Below, one piece after another: positions 1 through 6,500 of a stretch of DNA of 7,131 nucleotides (positions are counted from its first letter, which is position 1; every line of letters begins with the position of its first letter). This stretch comes from an uncultured Clostridium sp. GTDB lineage: Bacteria > Bacillota > Clostridia > TANB77 > CAG-508. The notes under the pieces were generated by a model, which worked only from the letters and a program-made list of their open reading frames with translations, searched no databases and was not told the DNA's origin. The DNA lies in contig CAMMNR010000092.1 in the NCBI GenBank assembly GCA_946498265.1, positions 1 to 7,131 on the forward strand. Reading direction: 5' to 3'. A program made the translations under genes and the position numbers.

Positions 1-52
1 TAGAAATTTTAATAATCTCTAGTGTTTTTATATTTTACCTCTGAATAGTTAC

Positions 53-227
53 GTTCTAATAAAAGCTGCCATATTAATAGTATATTTTTCGCTATCCCAA
101 CACTTTACATATTGTAGATAAATCAGCTCTTACGGGACCATCGCTGGTTTATTAACAATATGTATTGTGTCGGTCCCCACGAATCTCGCTTAAAATATAC
201 TATTAATATGGCAGTTTTTATTAGAAC
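53..227 (+). ncRNA. Candidate structured RNA with 36-bp closing helix
   Basis: Arms 53-88 and 192-227 pair over 36 positions with no gap; the only non-Watson-Crick position is 65 with 215, a G-U pair if the + strand is transcribed. Inside, 100-103/167-170 and 106-115/155-164 form a second helix around a TT/TT internal loop. This continues into 119-127/143-151 (nine pairs, one U-G at 123/147) with a 15-base apical loop. The loop's GGGACC (134-139) is complementary to GGTCCC (172-177), so a pseudoknot is possible. On the - strand both wobbles become A-C mismatches, which favours a + strand RNA. I cannot assign the family. A closing stem, open middle and terminal stem recall 6S RNA in outline, and the size, long closing helix and pseudoknot would also suit the raiA-motif class, but I do not recognise conserved bases of either. 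A miniature inverted-repeat element is the main alternative; I see no convincing target-site duplication. Confidence 0.5.
53..227. repeat. Long inverted repeat (36-base arms, 103-base centre)
   Basis: The arms at 53-88 and 192-227 are reverse complements with one difference (G65 opposite T215). This is the DNA-level description of the RNA candidate at the same place. Each arm's inner GC core (CTGCC / GGCAG) is followed outward by a T-rich run (215-219 on the + strand; the complement of 61-64 on the - strand), so on either strand the helix could also act as a terminator with a very long loop. Positions 1-52 before it and 228-270 after it show nothing else I can support. Confidence 0.9.
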
Positions 228-276
228 TAGAAGTTAGAAATATATATTGAAAATTTTTTTAATAATTTTTATATTA

Positions 277-307
277 TTGTTTCAAATATAAAAATTAGTG
301 GTATAAT
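277..307 (+). promoter_or_regulatory. Probable sigma-A promoter of the P-type ATPase gene
   Basis: A perfect TATAAT at 302-307 is preceded by TGG at 299-301, giving a TGn extended -10. The -35 region is weak: TTGTTTCA at 277-284 offers TTGTTT at a 19-base spacing or GTTTCA at 17 bases. An extended -10 commonly compensates for a poor -35. The predicted transcript starts near 314, leaving a leader of about 40 bases. It would therefore not include the structured element at 53-227 unless an upstream promoter is also used. Confidence 0.65.
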
Positions 308-340
308 CTATAAAGATTTTAAAAATAAAATTTTAATTAT

Positions 341-345
341 AGGAG
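341..345 (+). promoter_or_regulatory. RBS that sets the TTG start of the ATPase gene
   Basis: AGGAG at 341-345 lies 8 bases before the TTG at 354-356. The ATG at 346-348 directly after it is out of frame, and the first in-frame ATG is at codon 13 with no comparable RBS, so TTG is the best start. Confidence 0.8.
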
Positions 346-353
346 ATGATATT

Positions 354-2960
354 TTGGCTAATGCAAAAGAAGAAATCAATGTAACAAAAATGTATGGAGA
401 GCAATGTACTCTACCAAAAGACGAATTTATTAAAAAATTTCATGTTAATGAAAAAGGTCTTTCTTCTAAAAAAGCTGCTGAATTGCTACATAATTTAGGT
501 CCAAATGAAATTAAGCAAGCAAAACCAAAAAGATGGTATAATTATTTTTTAGAAAGTCTTTTTTCACCTTTTAATTGCATACTGCTTGGAATTGTTTGTA
601 TTTTAATTTATACAGATATATATTTACCAGAGACTCCAAGTTATGCAAATATTATTGTAATTGCAATTTTAGTTACAGCAAGTACTTTACTCGATTTTTT
701 TGAGGAATATCGTTCAAATAAGGCGGCTGAGGAATTAAAACAGATGGTTGCAACAACTACAATTGTTATACGTGATAATAAAGAAGTTCAAATTCCAATT
801 AATCAAGTTACTTTAGGTGATGTAGTTGTTCTTTCTGCTGGAAGTATGATTCCAGCTGATTTAAGGATCATTGAGGCTAAAGATTTATATGTTGGGCAAT
901 CTTCTTTAACAGGAGAATCTGATAGTGTAAAAAAATTAGTTGATTCTGAAATTTCACTTAATGAAATAGATAATATTTCAGATTTAGATACTATTTGTTT
1001 TATGGGAACAAATGTCATTTCTGGTAGTGCTAAAGGTGTTGTTATAAAAACAGCTGATTCAACTTATTTTGGTAAAATAGCACATACTTTGACTACTGGT
1101 AAACCTAAAACAGCTTTTCAAAAAGGAATTGAGAATATTAGTAAATTATTGATACGTTTCATGTTAATTATGATCCCTTTAGTATTTCTTTTAAATGCTT
1201 GGAAACATGACATTATAACTGCATTTACATTTGCTGTTGCTATCGCTATTGCAATTACTCCTTTACTTTTACCTGTTATTTTATCTTCAAGTCTTTCTAA
1301 AGGTGCTGTAAGAATGTCTAAGAAAAAGACTATTGTAAAAAAATTAGACGCTATTCAAAATTTTGGTGCAATGAACATCTTATGTACTGATAAGACTGGT
1401 ACATTAACTGAAGATAAAATTGTATTAGAAAAGTATTTGGATATTAATGGTGATGAAGATATACGTATATTAAAACATGCTTTTCTAAATGCTTATTTTC
1501 AAACAGGTTTAAGAGGAAATATTGATGAAGCTGTTATAAAAAGAGGATTGGAAAATAATTTAGGCGATTTGCAATCTAAGTATAAAAAAATTGATGAAGT
1601 ACCTTTTGATTTTGCTCGTAGACGTTTATCTGTCATTGTTAGTGATGGAGAAAAGAAACAGATGATTACTAAAGGTGCTGTTGAAGAAATTTTAAATATT
1701 TGTACTATGGTTGATTATAAAGGTAACGTTTCTCCAATTACTAGAGAGATTAAAGAAAATGTAAAAAGAATTAGTAAAAAATTAAATGAGCAAGGATTAA
1801 GAGTTGTTGCTGTTTGTCAAAAAAATGATATTAATGATATTGAACATTTTGACGTTCAAACTGAAAAAAATATGATTCTTTTAGGATTTATTGGATTTTT
1901 AGACCCACCAAAAGAATCAGCCAAGGAATCTGTTGAAAAACTAAATAAAGCTGGTATTCGTGTTATTGTATTAACAGGTGATAATGCTGAAGTTACTAGA
2001 TGTGTTTGTGATAAGGTTGGAATAAATTCAAAAAATATTGTATTAGGAAGTAAATTAGATAAATTATCTGATGTAGCTGTTCTAAGATTATTGAAAAAAA
2101 CTAATATTTTTGCAAAGCTTTCACCTATCCAAAAAGCAAGAATTGTTAGATTGTTAAAAGAAGCTGGTAATGTTGTTGGATATATGGGTGATGGTATTAA
2201 TGATAGCCCTTCACTTACAAATTCTGATGTTGGTGTTTCTGTTGATACTGCTGTTGATATTGCAAAAGAATCTGCAGATATTATATTACTTGAAAAAGAT
2301 TTAAATGTTTTATTAGATGGTGTGACTGAAGGAAGACGTACTTTCGTTAATCTTATGAAGTACATTAAACTTGCAACAAGCTTTAACTTTGGAGAAGTTG
2401 TTTCTGTAATAATTGCAAGTGCTTTATTACCATTTTTACCAGAAACTCCTATTCAGTTATTAGTAGAGGGATTATTATATGACTTTGGACAAATGACTTT
2501 ACCTTTTGACCATGTTGACAAAGAATCTCTTCAAAGGCCTAAAAAATTAGATATTAAGAGTTTAAAACATTTCATGCTATTTATGGGACCTGTAAGTTCT
2601 GCTTTTGATATGGTAGTATTTGCATGTTTGTGGTTCTTATTTCAAGTTAGAGATGTTGCTACATTCCAAACTATTTGGTTTAGTTATAGTATAGTTTCAA
2701 ACTTAGTTGGAATGCATATTATAAGAACATCAAAAATACCATTTGTACAAAGTAATGCTCACAAAGCGGTATATATTTCATCTATTTCTTTAATAATTAT
2801 AGGTTTAGTAGTACCTTTTACAGCTTTAGGCTCTATGATAGGACTTGTTCCAATAGCTGCTAAATATATCTTTATGATATTTGCTGTTACTATTTTGTAT
2901 TGTTTTGTTGCATTATTTGCTAAGAAAATCTATATTAAGAAATTTGGTGAATGGATTTAG
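354..2960 (+). CDS. P3B-type P-type ATPase, MgtA/MgtB-like Mg2+ importer with altered ion-site residues
   Basis: An 868-residue cation pump of the inner membrane, near full family length (E. coli MgtA is about 900). Order: short cytoplasmic N-terminus; TM1-2 near 64-114; actuator domain with TGES at 186-189; TM3-4 near 263-312; phosphorylation site DKTGT at 346-350 (phosphorylated Asp346); nucleotide-binding domain with KGA at 440-442; TGD at 541-543; hinge GDGIND at 612-617; TM5-10 near 669-856. The blocks LDAIQNFGAM before DKTGT, PFDFARRRLSV and LLYD...LPFD in TM6 are hallmarks of the Mg2+-importing P3B group. The C-terminus (FGEWI) matches the natural family end. Odd points: the TM4 motif is TPLLLP where MgtA has TPEMLP; TM5 reads NFGE instead of NFGN; TM6 reads VEGLLYD instead of IQNLLYD. 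The ion carried may therefore differ from Mg2+, and I withhold the mgtA symbol. It starts at TTG and has its own promoter. Confidence 0.9.
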   Translation: MANAKEEINVTKMYGEQCTLPKDEFIKKFHVNEKGLSSKKAAELLHNLGPNEIKQAKPKRWYNYFLESLFSPFNCILLGIVCILIYTDIYLPETPSYANIIVIAILVTASTLLDFFEEYRSNKAAEELKQMVATTTIVIRDNKEVQIPINQVTLGDVVVLSAGSMIPADLRIIEAKDLYVGQSSLTGESDSVKKLVDSEISLNEIDNISDLDTICFMGTNVISGSAKGVVIKTADSTYFGKIAHTLTTGKPKTAFQKGIENISKLLIRFMLIMIPLVFLLNAWKHDIITAFTFAVAIAIAITPLLLPVILSSSLSKGAVRMSKKKTIVKKLDAIQNFGAMNILCTDKTGTLTEDKIVLEKYLDINGDEDIRILKHAFLNAYFQTGLRGNIDEAVIKRGLENNLGDLQSKYKKIDEVPFDFARRRLSVIVSDGEKKQMITKGAVEEILNICTMVDYKGNVSPITREIKENVKRISKKLNEQGLRVVAVCQKNDINDIEHFDVQTEKNMILLGFIGFLDPPKESAKESVEKLNKAGIRVIVLTGDNAEVTRCVCDKVGINSKNIVLGSKLDKLSDVAVLRLLKKTNIFAKLSPIQKARIVRLLKEAGNVVGYMGDGINDSPSLTNSDVGVSVDTAVDIAKESADIILLEKDLNVLLDGVTEGRRTFVNLMKYIKLATSFNFGEVVSVIIASALLPFLPETPIQLLVEGLLYDFGQMTLPFDHVDKESLQRPKKLDIKSLKHFMLFMGPVSSAFDMVVFACLWFLFQVRDVATFQTIWFSYSIVSNLVGMHIIRTSKIPFVQSNAHKAVYISSISLIIIGLVVPFTALGSMIGLVPIAAKYIFMIFAVTILYCFVALFAKKIYIKKFGEWI

Positions 2961-3015
2961 GGGACGGATTTAGGGGACGTTCCTCCAATCCCTAATTTTA
3001 GGGATTTTGGGGACG
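2954..3015 (+). repeat. GGGGAC-type short repeats with central hairpin behind the ATPase gene
   Basis: The 13-mer GATTTAGGGGACG occurs twice back to back at 2954-2966 and 2967-2979, and once more with one change (GATTTTGGGGACG) at 3003-3015. Between them, 2987-2994 and 2999-3006 form an 8-bp hairpin with a 4-base loop. The first copy overlaps the last codons of the ATPase gene and supplies its TAG stop, yet the protein end still looks native for the family, so the repeat probably settled right at the gene end. Short palindromic sequences containing GGGGAC are dispersed in many clostridial genomes; this looks like such a REP-like element. The hairpin has no U-tract directly behind it, so it is a poor intrinsic terminator. 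Confidence 0.75.
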
Positions 3016-3072
3016 GACCTTTTTCTATTTTTACATATATTTTTCTGGTTAGAAAAGTATCAAATTTTATTG

Positions 3073-3101
3073 TTTACTTGTGTTAATTTATATGTTATAA
3101 T
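3073..3101 (+). promoter_or_regulatory. Probable sigma-A promoter of the small gene
   Basis: TTTACT at 3073-3078 (four of six matches to TTGACA), a 17-base spacer, then TATAAT at 3096-3101 preceded by TGT at 3093-3095 (extended -10). Transcription would start near 3108, giving a leader of about 47 bases. The small gene is therefore probably expressed independently of the ATPase. Confidence 0.65.
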
Positions 3102-3141
3102 ATTTAAAATTTTTGTAACTATTAATCTTTGTGCATTATAT

Positions 3142-3147
3142 AGGAGG
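3142..3147 (+). promoter_or_regulatory. Consensus RBS that sets the start of the small gene
   Basis: AGGAGG at 3142-3147 sits 7 bases before ATG 3155-3157. An in-frame GTG at 3131 lies upstream of this RBS and has none of its own, so the ATG is preferred. Confidence 0.85.
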
Positions 3148-3154
3148 ATTGTAT

Positions 3155-3523
3155 ATGTTTGAATTACGAAGATTATCTAAAACAGTAATTATGTACGAAC
3201 GGGCTTTTACTTATCAGCTAGAGTTTTTAAAAAATCACATTAACGAATATATTGATGATTTACAATATTGTATAAATTATACTGATAGGCTTATTTCTAT
3301 TTCTCAAAATATGCTCGATTATTTATACAAGACAAATATTGAACTCTTTAGCTTAGACTCTAATAATATTTTTTTAAAATTAAATATTAAAATCTGTATC
3401 CAACTTGTTTTTCATTGGTTAAATAAAGAGTCTAAATATATTCTTATTCTAAAAAGATATAATAGATATTTTCATCAATATAAAAAAAGATTAGAAAACA
3501 TAAAAATTTTATGTAATTTGTAA
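3155..3523 (+). CDS. Hypothetical 122-residue helical, Tyr-rich protein
   Basis: I do not recognise this protein. It is a convincing gene: extended -10 promoter, consensus RBS at ideal spacing and an intrinsic terminator right after the stop. The product has no glycine and no proline, only one alanine, and 11 tyrosines in 122 residues, with charged and aliphatic residues interspersed throughout. That points to an all-helical, perhaps coiled-coil or helical-bundle protein. Residues 76-88 are hydrophobic (ending in LVFHW) but short and interrupted by Lys and Gln, so a membrane span is doubtful. The C-terminal third is basic (nine Lys/Arg between 91 and 117). There is no signal peptide and no recognisable catalytic motif. 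It lies between the ATPase gene upstream and convergent dnaE, and neither suggests a role. Confidence 0.75.
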   Translation: MFELRRLSKTVIMYERAFTYQLEFLKNHINEYIDDLQYCINYTDRLISISQNMLDYLYKTNIELFSLDSNNIFLKLNIKICIQLVFHWLNKESKYILILKRYNRYFHQYKKRLENIKILCNL

Positions 3524-3535
3524 AATTGCTGTTTT

Positions 3536-3567
3536 AAAGCTATCTATTTTTTTAGATAGCTTTTTTT
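3536..3567 (+). terminator. Intrinsic terminator of the small gene
   Basis: An 11-bp stem, 3536-3546 with 3553-3563, a six-T loop, and a run of seven T from 3561, beginning 13 bases after the stop codon at 3521-3523. On the other strand the stem lies beyond the dnaE stop and is followed only by a weak T run, so it may slow but should not efficiently terminate dnaE transcripts. I see no other terminator for dnaE in the 32 bases between. Confidence 0.9.
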
Positions 3568-3599
3568 ATTTATTATCTGAATGTTAAATTTTTGATTTC

Positions 3600-6500
3600 T
3601 TATCTTATAATAACTCTATCTTTTCCAATTATTTCACCAAAAATTTCTAATATTGCATCAGTAAGATAAATTTGTCCACAACTTTTTTCCTCATCATTAA
3701 TTTTAACAAAAACATTAATATTATTTTTATCACCATTAAAATATTTGATTGCACCTCTTAATTTTTCTTTTTCTTTTTCATCAGAATTTGTAATATCTAA
3801 AATTAATATATTTTGTTTTTGTTCTCCAAAATCTTTTATTTCATTTGCAATAATCGTAGTCGTATCATCTTCCCTAATACTTAATCTACCATCAACCATT
3901 ACAATATTTTCTTCAACTAAACTTTTTCCAGATTTTATATATGCATTTTCAAAAACTATAATTTCTGCAGTGCCATACAAATCTTCTATTGTTACAAAAG
4001 CCATTATTTTATTGTTTTTAGTATATTTCTTTTTTATAGAAGTTATAATTCCTGCATATTTTACGTTTTGTCCATCATGATATTTAAGTTTTGTGTTTTG
4101 CTTTAATAATTCCATTTCAGATTGATTTAAATTACTTGACATTTGTTCATCTAAATTTCTTAATTCTATTGTATTAATATTTGTTTGTTTTTCTATTTGT
4201 TCTCTTAGTTTTTCTAAGGGATGTCCAGATATATATATACCTAACATTTCTTTTTCTAGTGATAATAATTCTTTATTTGGCAACTCTTCATGTTCTTCAA
4301 ATGTGTATTTCATTTCATTCATTTCTTCTTTTTCTTCTTCAGTTCCTAAATCAAACATAGAAACTTGACCTGACATTCCTTTTTTCTTTCCACTTTGAAT
4401 TGTATCTATAATTCCTTCAAATGAAGCTAATAATGTACTTCTTGTTTGTTCAAATTCATCAAAAGCTCCCGCTTTTATTAAACTTTCTATACATTTCTTA
4501 TTTACCGCTTCATCTGCAATTCTTTCACAAAAATCTGTAAAGCTTTTATATGATCCTGATTTTTCTCTTTCTTTTACAATGTTCTCTACTGGTACAGTTC
4601 CCACATTTTTTATACTTCCTAATCCAAAACGGATTTTTGTCGCATTAGGGACGTTTCTTTTTGAGACAAATGTCTCATCAGCACCTGTCCCCATTGAGAC
4701 ATTTTCTACTGTGAATTTTGTATTACTTTTGTTTATATCTGGTTTTAATATTTCTATTCCTAATGATCTACATTCATCTATATATTGTGGTATTTTGTCA
4801 AGATTTCCTAAGAAGCTATTTAGTGTTGCTGCCATGAATTCTGCTGGATAATATGCTTTTAAATATGCTGTTCTATATGCTACTACTGCATAACATGCTG
4901 CATGTGATTTATTAAATGCATATTTTGCAAATTCAGCCATTTCATCAAATATTTTGTTTGCTGATTCTGCATCTATTCCATTTCTTACACACCCTGGCAC
5001 TATTACATTTCCATTTTCATCTACTTGTCCATTTATAAATACTTCTCTTTCTTTTGCCATTACGTCAAGCTTTTTCTTTCCCATAGCACGTCTTACTAAA
5101 TCTGCTCTTCCTAGTGAATATCCTGCTAAGTCACGCACTATTTGCATAACTTGTTCTTGATATACCATACATCCATATGTTACATTTAAGATTGGCTCTA
5201 AACTTGGATGTGTATATTCATTATGTCCTGGATGTTGTTTTCCTCTAATATATCTTGGTATCTGATCCATAGGTCCTGGACGGTATAATGATACACCTGC
5301 TATTAAATCTTCTAAACAGTCTGGCTTTAGTTCTTTCATGAAGTTCGTCATTCCTTGTGACTCAAATTGGAATATTCCACATGATTTTCCTTCTTGCCAT
5401 AATTTATATACTTTTGGATCTGCCATTTCTTTGTCAAATTCAACATCTATTCCTCTATTTTCTTTTACCAAATCTATTGTGTCTTGTATTACTGTTAATG
5501 TTCTTAATCCTAAGAAGTCCATTTTTAATAGTCCTAATTCTTCTAATGTTGTCATTATGTATTGTGTTGAAATTTGGCCATCACGTACATATAAAGGAAC
5601 ATATGTATCTACTGGTTCTTTTGTAATAACTATTCCACATGCATGTGTTGATGCCTGTCTTGGCATACCTTCTAATCCCATTGCTATATCTAGAACCTTT
5701 TTTACAGTTTCATCTGTTTCATATAATTGATTTAGTTCTTTGTTCTGTTCTAATGCTTTTTTTATTGTTATATGTAATTCATTTGGTATCATTTTAGCTA
5801 ATGTGTCAGCTTCTGAATACGGTACATCTAAAACTCTTGCAACATCACGTATTACCATTCTTGCAGACATTGTACCAAATGTTATTATCTGTGATACATG
5901 ATCATGCCCATATTTTTCTGATACATAATCTATAACTTTTTGTCTACGCTCATAACAAAAATCTACATCAAAATCTGGCATACTAATTCTTTCTGGATTT
6001 AAAAATCTTTCAAATAGTAGTCCATATTTCATTGGGTCAATATCTGTTATTTCGATTGCATATGCAATTATAGAACCAGCACCAGAACCACGTCCGAGGT
6101 CCTACTGGGATATTATGTGTTTTTGCATAATGAATAAAATCCCATACTATTAGGAAATAATCAACATATCCCATTTTTTTAATAACACCTATTTCATATT
6201 CTGCCCTATCTAGTATTTCTTGACTTGGATTTTCTCCATATCTATTTTTAATACCATCATCACACAATTTTTTGAAGAAATCAAAATGAGTTGGAAATTC
6301 TTCTGGCACATCATAATTTGGCAATATTGTATGTCCAAATTCAAATTCTACATTACATTGCTCTGCTATTTTTACAGTGTTTTCTATTGCGTCTGGAAAT
6401 GCTTTAAAATACTCTATCATTTCTTCTGGTGATTTTACATATAATTCATCTGTGTCAAATCTCATTCTGTCTATATCACTCATTCTTTTTCCTGTTTGTA

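Noticed and set aside
53..227. MITE or other miniature transposon
   Set aside because: Long terminal inverted repeats fit, but flanking bases show no clear target-site duplication and both mismatches are strand-specific G-U pairs, which favours an RNA. Kept only as the alternative explanation.
53..350. M-box (ykoK) magnesium riboswitch controlling the ATPase gene
   Set aside because: A leader riboswitch would make sense for a Mg2+ pump, but I see no M-box consensus segments. The best promoter (277-307) also lies downstream of the structured element, which would place it outside the transcript.
803..2365. Minus-strand open frames at 803-1018 and 1856-2365
   Set aside because: They lie entirely inside the ATPase gene in other frames, have no RBS support and encode low-complexity Ser/Phe/Thr-rich sequence typical of antisense shadows.
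2987..3025. Intrinsic terminator for the ATPase gene
   Set aside because: The hairpin 2987-3006 is followed by TTGGGGACGG instead of a T run; the T run at 3020-3024 is too far from the stem. It is better explained as part of the repeat.
3600..6032. Two separate genes split at 6032/6037 (short PHP protein plus a polymerase starting at the ATG at 6032)
   Set aside because: The ATG at 6032 encodes an internal Met of the DnaE block DPMKYGLLFERFLNPER, and removing one base joins the two parts perfectly, so this is one frameshifted gene.
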